Of a stretch of DNA of 57,338 nt, positions 34,496-43,046 are shown one piece after another. The notes beneath the pieces were generated by a model. It was not told the origin of the DNA, ran no database searches, and saw only the letters and a list, made by a program, of their open reading frames with translations. The DNA is from JAGDXO01 sp964541025 (GTDB lineage Archaea > Thermoplasmatota > Thermoplasmata > Thermoplasmatales > GCA-001856825): assembly GCA_964541025.1 (NCBI GenBank), contig CAZIOW010000003.1:1-57338 (forward strand), given 5' to 3'. The first letter of the stretch is position 1, and each line of letters opens with the position of its first letter. Position numbers and translations under genes: made by a program.

Positions 34496-35041
34496 ATGTC
34501 CAACATGATCCCCCGCAAAATATTCTTCACGAAGGGAATTGGCACACATAAGAGCCAGCTTGGTTCCTTCGAAAATGCTCTCAGAGATGCAGGGATAGCG
34601 AAGTATAATCTAGTGGAAGTGAGCTCAATTTTTCCTCCTTACGCTGAAATAATAGATAGAGAAGAGGGGCTTAGTGAACTGAAGGCGGGTCAGATATTAT
34701 TTCTTGTCCTTGCCAGAAACAGCTCCAACGAGCTTTCAAGGTTGATAACGGCGTCAGTCGGCCTTGCAATACCAAGAAACAGGACTATGTATGGCTATCT
34801 CAGCGAGCATCACAGTTATGGAGAGACAGCAGAATCAGCGGGCAAATTTGCGGAGGAACTGGCGGCAGAAATGCTGGCCAGTACAATGGGCCTTGATTCT
34901 TATTTGGAAACAGACAAGGAAACTGGAAAGTTCAAGCTAAATGACGCTATATTGATGACAAATAATATAACAGCATCTGCTGTCGTAAAGGGTGTAAATG
35001 AATGGACAACAGTAATAGCGGCCGCAGTTATGATAATATAG
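34496..35041 (+). CDS. pdaD: pyruvoyl-dependent arginine decarboxylase
   Basis: A 181-residue proenzyme that converts arginine to agmatine for polyamine and agmatidine synthesis. The family landmarks are GIGTHKSQLGSFENALRDAGI near 14-34, NLVEVSSIFPP with the self-cleaving Ser43-Ser44 pair that gives the pyruvoyl group, and SEHHSYGETAE near 101. Length is close to that of the Methanocaldococcus enzyme. It is followed 8 nt later by the leuS start. The next start is preceded by GGTGAT, which begins in this gene's TAG stop. Confidence 0.93.
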   Translation: MSNMIPRKIFFTKGIGTHKSQLGSFENALRDAGIAKYNLVEVSSIFPPYAEIIDREEGLSELKAGQILFLVLARNSSNELSRLITASVGLAIPRNRTMYGYLSEHHSYGETAESAGKFAEELAAEMLASTMGLDSYLETDKETGKFKLNDAILMTNNITASAVVKGVNEWTTVIAAAVMII

Positions 35042-35049
35042 GTGATATT

Positions 35050-37761
35050 ATGGAATATGACTATCAGTCCATTGAGGATAAATGGCAGAGATTATGGGAC
35101 CAAGGGAAAATTTATGAGCCAAGCATGGGGGGTAAAAAATTTTTAATTACGGTACCATATCCATACTGTAATGGTGCCCTTCATATAGGTCACGGGAGAA
35201 CATATACCATAGCCGACATATTTGCCAGATTCAAGAGAATGAGCGGCTACAACGTCCTCTTTCCAATGGCATTCCACATTTCAGGTACACCCATCCTTGC
35301 ATTCAGCAAAAAAATTGAAAAGGGAGATAGGGCGACAATAGACCTTTACAAATCCTATATGGAATTATACGGAGACGATCCAGAAAAGGTTTATGAATTC
35401 TCTAAACCTGAAAATATTGCAAATTACTTTGCAAATAAAATTATCCTTGATTTTAAAAATCTTGGGCTGTCCATAGACTGGACAAGACAGTTCAACTCAG
35501 GAGAAAATATATACAACAAATTTGTGGAATGGCAATTCAGGAAGCTGATGGAAAAGGGATATCTCAAGCAGGGCGATTATCCATTGCTATACTCACCAAG
35601 CGACGGTAATCCTGTAGGCGAAGATGATATTCAGGAAGGGGACACAGATAAGGTATCTATCACAGAATTCGTCTCTGTCATGTTTGAAATGAAGGATTAC
35701 AATCTTCTAGCTTCATCGCTCAGACCGGAAACGCTGGAGGGTGTTACAAATTTATTCGTGAATCCTGAATCAAATTATTCTATTTTCACATTCAACAATA
35801 AAAAATTCGTGGCTAGCAATGAAGGTTTCAACAAGCTCAGGTACCAGCTCAAAGTGGAAAAGACTGGCGAGATAAAGGGAAGGGAATTGATTGGCAAGGA
35901 AGCAACTGAGCCTCTGCACAGGAGATCTATACCAATAATTGAAGGAAAATTTGTTGATCCGGACAATGCAAGCGGCATAGTCTACTCAGTTCCATACCAC
36001 TCGATATGGGATTATGTCGCTCTAAAGGATGCCGGGGTTAATCTGGAAACGATCAAGGTCATTGAGATGGATGAGGAGGAAAGAATGGATGAGATAATGA
36101 AAAAGTTCAACATATCCAGCCTCAGTGACAGGGAAAAACTTGAAGAGGCAACAAAATACCTTTATGAAAAGGAATTCTACCACGGAAAGATTGCAAAGGG
36201 GGAGTACAAGGGGAAATATATCAGGGAGATAAAGGATCAGATAGTGGAAGATTTCATATCCAGGGGAATAGCGATCAAATTTTATGAGACCTCCAGAAAA
36301 GCGTTCACCAGAGAAGGCGATAGGGTAATAGTGGCAATAATAAATGGACAGTGGTTCATTGACTATTCAAAGGCTGAATGGAAAGAGAAGGTGAGAGAAC
36401 TAATAAATAGAATGGAACTCAAACCTGAACCTCTCAAATCTCAGTTTCTGCAGATGGTTGACTGGATAAGGGAAAGGCCATGCGCGAGAAGGAGAGGACT
36501 GGGGACAAGATTGCCAATGGACAGGGAATGGATCATTGAAAGTCTTAGTGATTCGACAATTTACACCTCACTATATCCAATCATCAGATACCTCAGGAAA
36601 ATAGGTTATGAGAATATTGATGACTCAATATTCAATTTCATTTTCCTCGGCGAGGACTCAATTGATGGGAAGAATGAACATATAATGGAAATTGCGAAAA
36701 AGGCAAGGAAGGAATTTGAATTCTGGTATCCAGTTGATTTGAGGCACACAAGCTATCCGCACATTTCAAACCACCTTACATTCTACCTTTTCCAGCACGT
36801 AGCAATCTTTCCCGAAAAATACTGGCCTGTTGGTATTTCAACTGGGGGAATAGTGATCTCAGAGGGGCAGAAGATGGCAAAAAGCAAGGGGAACGTGATC
36901 CCTCTGCTCACTGTAAAGAGAAAATATGGAGCAGATCTGTTCAGGCTTTATCTTGCTTCTAATGCGGATGTTTGGTACGATGTAGACTGGAGATCAAATG
37001 AAGCAGATAATTATACTAAGAAGATGGAGCGCTTCTTTGAGCTTGTCTCTGATGCTTCTAAGGTAAATGGGGAGCCAGAGGAAAGGGACCTATGGCTCAT
37101 AGCCAGATTCAACAGGAGATTGGCGAAGGCAAAGCAGTCTTTCGAGTCAATGAAGATAAGGGATGCATCAGTTGAGCTGTTCTTCAACACTCTAAACGAT
37201 ATCAGGGATCTTGAGAATTTTGCCGGGACAGAAAGGACACTTAGGGTCGTAAGAAAAATTGCTGACAAGTGGGCTCTTTCACTATCCCCTATCATCCCAT
37301 ACATATCAGAGGAGGTCCACAGCATCTATGGAGGGAATAATTTCGCAAGCCTCCAGAATTACCCTGAACCAGATAATTCTTATGACGATTATGAAAGGGA
37401 GTGGATGTTTATTGAATCTGTGATCGAGGATTACAGGAATATAGTGAAAATATCGCAGGATAAACATTCCAAGCTGACAATAAATACTGCAGAAGACTGG
37501 AAATGGGATATTCTGGAAAGATACAGGAAGGAGGGGAAGAATATTATGAGGGAACTGAACAGTGAAGAGAGAGAATTTGTACTGCAACTGATAAAAAAGG
37601 GTGATATGAAAACAGGTGTAAGGAATGAAACTGAAATCCTCCAAAAGTACAGGGAAGACCTGAAAAAAATGCTGAATGTAGAAATTGAAATCAACGGAGA
37701 GATTCCCGCAGGAAGAATGAAGAAAGCTTATCCTGGAAAACCTTCACTCACTTTATCTTGA
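35050..37761 (+). CDS. leuS: leucyl-tRNA synthetase
   Basis: A 903-residue class I archaeal/eukaryotic-type LeuRS. HIGH is in YPYCNGALHIGHGRTYT at about 38-55. The CP1 editing domain spans about 150-400 (SSLRPETLEGVTNLFVNP near 222). KMSKS is KMAKSKGN near 611. The helical anticodon-binding domain follows, and the C-terminus ends about residue 903. The family architecture, with a CP1 insert and archaeal signature GNPVGEDDIQEGD, excludes ValRS and IleRS. ATG 35050 starts the conserved DYQSIEDKWQRLWDQGKIYE and follows GGTGAT. A longer in-frame start at 35002 lies inside pdaD and is not favoured. Confidence 0.95.
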   Translation: MEYDYQSIEDKWQRLWDQGKIYEPSMGGKKFLITVPYPYCNGALHIGHGRTYTIADIFARFKRMSGYNVLFPMAFHISGTPILAFSKKIEKGDRATIDLYKSYMELYGDDPEKVYEFSKPENIANYFANKIILDFKNLGLSIDWTRQFNSGENIYNKFVEWQFRKLMEKGYLKQGDYPLLYSPSDGNPVGEDDIQEGDTDKVSITEFVSVMFEMKDYNLLASSLRPETLEGVTNLFVNPESNYSIFTFNNKKFVASNEGFNKLRYQLKVEKTGEIKGRELIGKEATEPLHRRSIPIIEGKFVDPDNASGIVYSVPYHSIWDYVALKDAGVNLETIKVIEMDEEERMDEIMKKFNISSLSDREKLEEATKYLYEKEFYHGKIAKGEYKGKYIREIKDQIVEDFISRGIAIKFYETSRKAFTREGDRVIVAIINGQWFIDYSKAEWKEKVRELINRMELKPEPLKSQFLQMVDWIRERPCARRRGLGTRLPMDREWIIESLSDSTIYTSLYPIIRYLRKIGYENIDDSIFNFIFLGEDSIDGKNEHIMEIAKKARKEFEFWYPVDLRHTSYPHISNHLTFYLFQHVAIFPEKYWPVGISTGGIVISEGQKMAKSKGNVIPLLTVKRKYGADLFRLYLASNADVWYDVDWRSNEADNYTKKMERFFELVSDASKVNGEPEERDLWLIARFNRRLAKAKQSFESMKIRDASVELFFNTLNDIRDLENFAGTERTLRVVRKIADKWALSLSPIIPYISEEVHSIYGGNNFASLQNYPEPDNSYDDYEREWMFIESVIEDYRNIVKISQDKHSKLTINTAEDWKWDILERYRKEGKNIMRELNSEEREFVLQLIKKGDMKTGVRNETEILQKYREDLKKMLNVEIEINGEIPAGRMKKAYPGKPSLTLS

Positions 37762-37765
37762 ATTT

Positions 37766-38491
37766 TTATTTTGATCTGTTCAAAAATTTTTGAACCAGTT
37801 CCCTGGATTTTTCTGACTCTATAACTTCCCCGAAAAACCTGCTTTCCATATCTCCTGAATATATGTCCTGAGAAAGGAGCTTCTTTATCCTCTTGACGCT
37901 TTCTTCTGATTTATCTGCAAGGGACTGAGCAAGATCCATGGAATCCCTTTCAACATTTTCAGATAGTATCTGAGCTATTCCCCTCTCGTATGCCTCCCTT
38001 CCAGTCAGTACCTTTCCGGTGAGAGCCATATACCTCGCGAACCCCTTATTAACAAGTGCACTTACCCTCTTTATTCCTCCCCATCCAGGGAAAATGCCTA
38101 GATTTATCTCCGTTAGCCCCAACTTTGTATCTGGAGAAATTATCCTGATGTCGCAGCTGAGGGCAAGCTCAAGACCTCCTCCGTAGGCTCCACCCATGAC
38201 AGCCGCTATCGATATTGCATTATTGTTCTGTATCATATCCATTATTTCATTGCCTCTCTTAGAAAATGATTCAGCATCCTTCCCGCTGAGATCTTTGAAT
38301 ATTGAAACATCTGCACCGGCAGAGAAGAATCCTCCCTCTCCTTTAATGAGAATAACTCTATATCCATTATTTTCCCTGAGAGCCTTGTATATTTCCTCCA
38401 CGACCTCCATAGTAAGAGAATTTTTCTTCTCTGGTCTGTTTATTGTAAGTAAAAGGACCTTACCATCCAGTGAAGATTTCAGAACAGTCAT
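37766..38491 (-). CDS. enoyl-CoA hydratase/isomerase family protein
   Basis: A 241-residue crotonase-fold protein. The oxyanion-hole segments are FFSAGADVSIF near 56 and MGGAYGGGLELALSCD near 97-112, and the second Glu of the active site is in GLTEINLGIFPGWGG near 122-136. It may act on unsaturated acyl-CoA or in another crotonase reaction. The substrate is not shown by the sequence. It ends a minus-strand unit of three genes and overlaps the upstream gene by 4 nt. It converges on leuS with 4 nt between stops. Confidence 0.88.
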   Translation of the reverse strand: MTVLKSSLDGKVLLLTINRPEKKNSLTMEVVEEIYKALRENNGYRVILIKGEGGFFSAGADVSIFKDLSGKDAESFSKRGNEIMDMIQNNNAISIAAVMGGAYGGGLELALSCDIRIISPDTKLGLTEINLGIFPGWGGIKRVSALVNKGFARYMALTGKVLTGREAYERGIAQILSENVERDSMDLAQSLADKSEESVKRIKKLLSQDIYSGDMESRFFGEVIESEKSRELVQKFLNRSK

Positions 38492-39165
38492 TCTTGATCC
38501 TTCTCTCCAAGAGTGAATTTGTAAACTAATTCATTCTTATCCATTTTCTTATCGGAAACAGTCATAGACTTATTGAGCTGATCAAGAACGGCGGTGATAT
38601 AACCGTCTGCGACCTGGAGAAAATTCTCTCCATTCTTTCTCGCGGTAACCCTTAATATTATGATATGCTTTGAAATTTCCTGAACTGAAGATTTAACATA
38701 CGGGATTTCAGTTATCAATCTGTCCTCCAGGATCTTTATTACCTGCTTTGCTGTGGATAATTTTGCTACGAATCTTGTCATTTTAGCCCTGTCACCCAGA
38801 GCATATCCTATTTGGTTCAGTCTCGTGTTCATGTCACCTCCAAGGGCAACTGCAGCTGCCTCTATTACCTTTTTGAAGATATCCTCCGAATAACCTGCGG
38901 TAGATCCAATCTCATCAATATCTGATAAAAGCACAGATCCTGAATTTATATTCTTCAGCATTGCTTTTATCCCTACCATACCTCTTTTTCCTTTCACATA
39001 ATTTATTATGAATTTTAAATCTGAGCCACTGGCCTCTTGCATGGGAATCCATTTCATTATAATAAACTGATTATTATCTTTTTTCATCAAAATTTGATTA
39101 CCATTGATATTGCACTGAAAAATGAAGAAATCAAGAAGGTTAAAAGCTGAAAGAATAGAATGCAA
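38488..39165 (-). CDS. hypothetical protein
   Basis: A 225-residue soluble protein that was not recognised. The core begins near residue 40 with IPMQEASGSDLKFIINYVKGKRG and contains IDEIGSTAGYSEDIFKKVIEAA, GGDMNTRLNQIGYALGDRAKM and a C-terminal half of mixed alpha/beta. The TTG at 39165 abuts the stop of the upstream gene. The first 26 residues are hydrophobic and unlike the rest, so ATG at 39087 may be the real start. It overlaps the crotonase gene by 4 nt, so the three genes are co-transcribed. Function unknown. Confidence 0.65.
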   Translation of the reverse strand: MHSILSAFNLLDFFIFQCNINGNQILMKKDNNQFIIMKWIPMQEASGSDLKFIINYVKGKRGMVGIKAMLKNINSGSVLLSDIDEIGSTAGYSEDIFKKVIEAAAVALGGDMNTRLNQIGYALGDRAKMTRFVAKLSTAKQVIKILEDRLITEIPYVKSSVQEISKHIIILRVTARKNGENFLQVADGYITAVLDQLNKSMTVSDKKMDKNELVYKFTLGEKDQE

Positions 39166-40050
39166 TTATATGAAATCTGTAACAGATTTTATCTCACCGG
39201 TGAACCCATCCATGACAAGGGCAGATGAACTATAGATGGGGTAAAGGTAGGTGCTGTTATATTTTATCTTGATTGTTTCGTCTAAAGGCTTCACCTTCTT
39301 CCTCGAAAATACGATGAAAAATTTAGATTCCTCTTCCACCATAATTTCCCTCTCCATATTCTCCTGAATCCATCTTCTCACTTTTTCCATTGAAGAGTTT
39401 ACCTCCCACTTTGGCTCTATCTCCCTGAATTTCGTGGGCCATCCATCAATGACCTCATATCCATTTATAGATTCGCTGATATTTCCATTGACAGAGTTTA
39501 CCATAAGTATCCCCTCCTTCTTTTCATAAAGCCCCCCTTCCAGTACATTGAGTGAATAGGAGAAGAAATAGTAGGGTATGAACAGCAGTTCAGCCTTTAA
39601 ACCTATTGCCTTTGAAACATCTTCCCCAGTAATATTAGGTTTTATGAATTTTGGATTGTTCCCCTCCTCCAGATAAACGTAAATTGAGTCCTCTCCCTCC
39701 TCTTTCTCAACAATTCTATCCTTGCCTCTTGTCAGATGCATATCGATTATGCTTCTTCCGACGAGTGAAGCAACGGCATCCTTTCTTATTCCTATTAGGC
39801 CCTTGCTCTTGCAGTATGAAAGTATTTCCCTGTCATCATCAATTAGAATAAAAACATATTTTTCTCCCGGGTAATTCAGCGTGGAAGAATAGAACTCTCT
39901 GAGCTTCTCAATATCATTGTTTTCCATTAAAAAGACAACCTCTCCAGTATTATCTCCGTGATCTATCCAAATGTATTCAGGTGGGTACCCTGGATATGTT
40001 CTGTAACCCATCCTCCTGATTATCTCTTCCATGAAAAAGCGTAAATCCAT
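39166..40050 (-). CDS. hypothetical protein, nuclease-like N-terminus possible
   Basis: A 294-residue soluble protein that was not recognised. Residues 1-110 alternate strands and helices (GEVVFLMENNDIEKLREFYSS near 36, KYVFILIDDDREILSYCKSKG near 62) in a way that could be a PD-(D/E)XK-like or Rossmann-like fold, but no catalytic motif could be fixed. The middle has LKAELLFIPYYFFSYSLNVLEGGLY and the end predicted strands. It is the first gene of a three-gene minus-strand unit with the next hypothetical gene and the crotonase. Function unknown. Confidence 0.65.
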   Translation of the reverse strand: MDLRFFMEEIIRRMGYRTYPGYPPEYIWIDHGDNTGEVVFLMENNDIEKLREFYSSTLNYPGEKYVFILIDDDREILSYCKSKGLIGIRKDAVASLVGRSIIDMHLTRGKDRIVEKEEGEDSIYVYLEEGNNPKFIKPNITGEDVSKAIGLKAELLFIPYYFFSYSLNVLEGGLYEKKEGILMVNSVNGNISESINGYEVIDGWPTKFREIEPKWEVNSSMEKVRRWIQENMEREIMVEEESKFFIVFSRKKVKPLDETIKIKYNSTYLYPIYSSSALVMDGFTGEIKSVTDFI

Positions 40051-40064
40051 CTATTTCTCATATT

Positions 40065-40085
40065 ATCAATCGGGTTAATATTGAT
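40065..40085. promoter_or_regulatory. inverted repeat before por operon
   Basis: ATCAAT and ATTGAT form a 6-9-6 inverted repeat in the 98-bp divergent gap between the hypothetical gene and porG, some 26 bp upstream of a TATA-like CTTTTATACG (40111-40120). It may be an operator for the oxidoreductase operon. Confidence 0.3.
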
Positions 40086-40110
40086 TTTCCCCAAAGTTAC
40101 TTCAAATAAT

Positions 40111-40120
40111 CTTTTATACG
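40111..40120 (+). promoter_or_regulatory. putative TATA box of por-ior operon
   Basis: CTTTTATACG lies about 29-38 nt upstream of the porG ATG, leaving room for a short leader with GGTG near 40139. It is the only clear promoter before seven tightly linked genes. Confidence 0.4.
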
Positions 40121-40148
40121 ATCTTGCGATTCCGGAATGGTGTAAGGA

Positions 40149-40694
40149 ATGTATGAAATCCGGTTCCACGGAAGAGGTGGACAGGGAGCTGTAACTGCAT
40201 CAAAAATGCTAGCTATGGCCGCTTTTAAGGAGAATAAATGGGTAACAACATTTCCTTTTTATGGGACGGAAAGAAGGGGTGCACCCGTAACCGCTTTCAC
40301 AAGAATTGATAGTGTAAAGATAGAGCTCAGAAGCCAGATATATGAGCCTGATGCTGTCATCCTCCTTGATAAATCTCTGTTAAAACTGGTGAATGTGACA
40401 GAGGGATTGAAACCGCATGGCCTGGTTTTGATAAATGGAAAGCAGGGCGATTTCGAGAGCAGCAATGGTTTCAAGGTGGCTTATGTGGACGCAACGAGCA
40501 TAGCTCTGAAAAACCATCTCGGCGATCCTTCTCACCCAATAGTTAACACTGCAATACTTGGAGCATTCGCAAAGGTAAGTGGAATAGTATCAGTGGATTC
40601 AATGAAGGGTGCAGTCAGGGATATATCACCTTCAAAGATAAATGAGAATGTAAATGCAATTGAAGAGGCATATGAAGAAGTGGAGGTGGTCTAA
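40149..40694 (+). CDS. porG: 2-oxoacid:ferredoxin oxidoreductase gamma subunit
   Basis: A 181-residue gamma subunit of a pyruvate-type oxidoreductase. The family start YEIRFHGRGGQGAVTASKML is followed by FPFYGTERRGAPVTAFTRI near 36-54 and NTAILGAFAKVSGI near 132. The protein helps bind CoA in the complex that turns 2-oxoacids into acyl-CoA and reduced ferredoxin. It opens the order gamma-delta-alpha-beta that is typical of archaeal POR/VOR. The stop abuts the next start with no gap. Confidence 0.93.
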   Translation: MYEIRFHGRGGQGAVTASKMLAMAAFKENKWVTTFPFYGTERRGAPVTAFTRIDSVKIELRSQIYEPDAVILLDKSLLKLVNVTEGLKPHGLVLINGKQGDFESSNGFKVAYVDATSIALKNHLGDPSHPIVNTAILGAFAKVSGIVSVDSMKGAVRDISPSKINENVNAIEEAYEEVEVV

Positions 40695-40991
40695 ATGGTC
40701 ATGACTCCAACTGCATATTATCCCACAACCAACATAAAAACATCATCCTGGAGAACATCAAAACCAGTCATAGATTACTCAAAATGCACAAGATGCATGA
40801 TATGCTGGAAATTCTGTCCGGATGTGGCTATTGATATAAATGAGAATCCTGATTATGATGCCCCAGCTGATAGAATTAAGAAGATGGAGGCTCCATTCAT
40901 AGATTATGACCACTGCAAGGGGTGCGGAATTTGCGCAAACGAATGCCCGTTTGATGCTATAGAAATGGTGAGGGAGGGCGAGGATAAATGA
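40695..40991 (+). CDS. porD: 2-oxoacid:ferredoxin oxidoreductase delta subunit (ferredoxin)
   Basis: A 98-residue 2[4Fe-4S] ferredoxin-like subunit. Both cluster motifs are intact: CTRCMICWKFCPDVAI near 34-49 and CKGCGICANECPFDAI near 76-91. It shuttles electrons from the TPP centre to external ferredoxin. The N-terminal 30 residues contact the other subunits in homologues. It overlaps porA by 4 nt (ATGA). Confidence 0.93.
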   Translation: MVMTPTAYYPTTNIKTSSWRTSKPVIDYSKCTRCMICWKFCPDVAIDINENPDYDAPADRIKKMEAPFIDYDHCKGCGICANECPFDAIEMVREGEDK

Positions 40992-42163
40992 AATCTCAGA
41001 ATATTACAAGAGAGATAATGACAGGTAATGAGGCTGTCGCCACAGGTGTTAAGCTGGCAAGGGTGAAATTCATATCCGCTTACCCGATAACTCCTCAGAC
41101 AGCAATAGTCGAAAAACTGGCTGATATGGTTGCCAATGACAAGATTAAAGCCAAATTTATAGAGGTGGAAAGTGAGCACAGTGCAATGGCTTCAACAATG
41201 ACAAGTGAAGTGACTGGGATTAGATCTTTCACTGCATCATCATCCCACGGAGTTCTTTATATGCACGAGATGCTCCACTGGGTCGCGGGCTCAAGGCTAC
41301 CCGTTCTTATGGCCGTAGTGAACAGGGCAATTGGTCCTCCTTGGAACATATGGGCTGATCAAACTGACAGCATCACGCAGAGGGATACAGGATGGATGCA
41401 GGTTTATTGCGAATCAAACCAGGAGGCTATGGATAGCATACTACTCGGTTACAAGGTTGCGGAAAATAAGAATGTGATGCTTCCAATAATGAGTATGCAG
41501 GATGCATTCACTCTTTCACATACTTCAGAACCTGTCATAATAAGGGATGAGAGCGATGCTTATGACTACGTTGGTGATCTAAATTTACCGTTCAGCATAG
41601 ATCTGAAGAATCCACTGGGATACGGCTCACTGATGCCTCCTGATGGTCCATTCATGGAGCTGAAGAAGGATATGAGGGATTCAATGTATAAAGCCCTGGA
41701 CGTGGTGAAAGAGGAAACAAAGAAATTCAATGATAAATTCAATGCAGATTTTCCTGGATTGATTGAGAATTTCATGATGGAGGATGCGGATTATGCCCTC
41801 ATAACTATGGGAAGCATGTCCTCAACAGGAAAGTATACAGTGAGAAAACTCAGGGAAAGGGGTATGAAGGTCGGGCTCATAAGAATACTCTTTTACAGGC
41901 CATTCCCGGCAGAGGAAATTCTGAAATCAATTAAGGGGCTCAAGGGAATAGGGGTTCTTGACAGGAGTATAACGTTCGGCCAGAGAGGAGCGGTATATGA
42001 GGATGTGGTGACATCGGTTTACAACAAGACTGACGTTCCAATGAAGAATTACATTATAGGTCTCGGAGGCAGGGACATAAGGGTAAAGGATTATGAGAGG
42101 ATGTATGAGGGGCTGATTGATGGAGGGGATTCGATGGAATGGATAAATGTGGGAGGTAAGTGA
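40988..42163 (+). CDS. porA: 2-oxoacid:ferredoxin oxidoreductase alpha subunit
   Basis: A 391-residue alpha subunit with the pyrimidine-binding and transketolase-like parts of the fold. Landmarks are GNEAVATGVKLARVKFISAYPITPQT at about 10-35, VESEHSAMASTMTSEVTGIRSFTASSSHG near 58-86, and DQTDSITQRDTGWMQVYCESNQE near 124-146. Length and start suit pyruvate or branched-chain oxidoreductases. The actual 2-oxoacid cannot be read from the sequence. It lies within the por unit, one base before porB. Confidence 0.93.
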   Translation: MKSQNITREIMTGNEAVATGVKLARVKFISAYPITPQTAIVEKLADMVANDKIKAKFIEVESEHSAMASTMTSEVTGIRSFTASSSHGVLYMHEMLHWVAGSRLPVLMAVVNRAIGPPWNIWADQTDSITQRDTGWMQVYCESNQEAMDSILLGYKVAENKNVMLPIMSMQDAFTLSHTSEPVIIRDESDAYDYVGDLNLPFSIDLKNPLGYGSLMPPDGPFMELKKDMRDSMYKALDVVKEETKKFNDKFNADFPGLIENFMMEDADYALITMGSMSSTGKYTVRKLRERGMKVGLIRILFYRPFPAEEILKSIKGLKGIGVLDRSITFGQRGAVYEDVVTSVYNKTDVPMKNYIIGLGGRDIRVKDYERMYEGLIDGGDSMEWINVGGK

Positions 42164-42164
42164 A

Positions 42165-43046
42165 ATGCCCACCTCAATACCAAAGGAAGAATTCATGATG
42201 TCAGGACACGCAGCCTGCGCAGGATGCGGTGCAGTGCTAGCAATGCGTTATGTTCTCAAGGCTTTAGGAGAGAAAACAGTGGTATCTGTACCGGCATCGT
42301 GCTGGGCAGTTATCCCTGGAAATTATCCTGCTGAGGTTCTCAAGGTTCCCATGGTTTACACTCCATTCGCTGCAACAGGAGCATCAATATCAGGTATAAG
42401 GGAGGGACTTGACATAGAAGGCAAGGAGGATTACAACGTGGTAGGTTTTGCAGGAGATGGCGGAACCGCAGATATAGGCCTCCAGGCTCTGAGCGCAGCC
42501 ATGGAAAGGGGTCACAACGTTTTCTACATAATGTATGATAATGAAGCCTACATGAACACCGGGATACAGAGAAGCGGGAGCACTCCATTCGGTGCATGGA
42601 CAACAACCACTCCAATTGGTAAGGACAGGACTTTCAAGAAGGAAAATAAAAAGGTTGTAGCGGATATAATGATGGCCCAGGGTGTCCCATACGTGGCCAC
42701 TGCCTCAGTGGCTTTTCCAGAAGACCTCATAAGGAAAGTCAAGAATGCAAAGGAAATCAAGGGCCCAAAATTCATTCAGATTCTTTCTCCCTGCCCACCA
42801 GGATGGTATCACAATTCCGAAGATACCATAAAAGTATCAAGGCTTGCTGTGGAAACAAGGGTATTTCCCCTTTATGAATATAAGAATGGGCAGTTCAGCC
42901 TTTACAAGACAAATAAATTTGTGCCTGTTGAGGAATATCTCAAAATACAGGGGAGGTTTGCCCACCTGAGGGATGAAGAGATAAAGGAAATACAGAATTT
43001 TGTCAATGAGAGATGGGAGCTCCTCCTTAAAAAGGAAGGTAATTGA
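42165..43046 (+). CDS. porB: 2-oxoacid:ferredoxin oxidoreductase beta subunit
   Basis: A 293-residue TPP-binding subunit. The start HAACAGCGAVLAMRYVLKAL near 15-34 has the CxxC ligands of the proximal 4Fe-4S cluster. The TPP motif is GFAGDGGTADIGLQALSAAMERGHNVFYIMYDNEAYMNTG near 92-131. The C-terminus has FIQILSPCPPGWYH with another conserved cysteine near 209. ATG 42165 is chosen since GGGAGGT lies 8 nt before it and just ahead of the porA stop. A longer frame from 42147 overlaps porA. Confidence 0.93.
   Translation: MPTSIPKEEFMMSGHAACAGCGAVLAMRYVLKALGEKTVVSVPASCWAVIPGNYPAEVLKVPMVYTPFAATGASISGIREGLDIEGKEDYNVVGFAGDGGTADIGLQALSAAMERGHNVFYIMYDNEAYMNTGIQRSGSTPFGAWTTTTPIGKDRTFKKENKKVVADIMMAQGVPYVATASVAFPEDLIRKVKNAKEIKGPKFIQILSPCPPGWYHNSEDTIKVSRLAVETRVFPLYEYKNGQFSLYKTNKFVPVEEYLKIQGRFAHLRDEEIKEIQNFVNERWELLLKKEGN

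Noticed and set aside
35002..35049. An upstream extension of leuS starting inside pdaD.
   Set aside because: The extra 16 residues are out-of-frame pdaD sequence. The conserved LeuRS N-terminus begins at the ATG preceded by GGTGAT.
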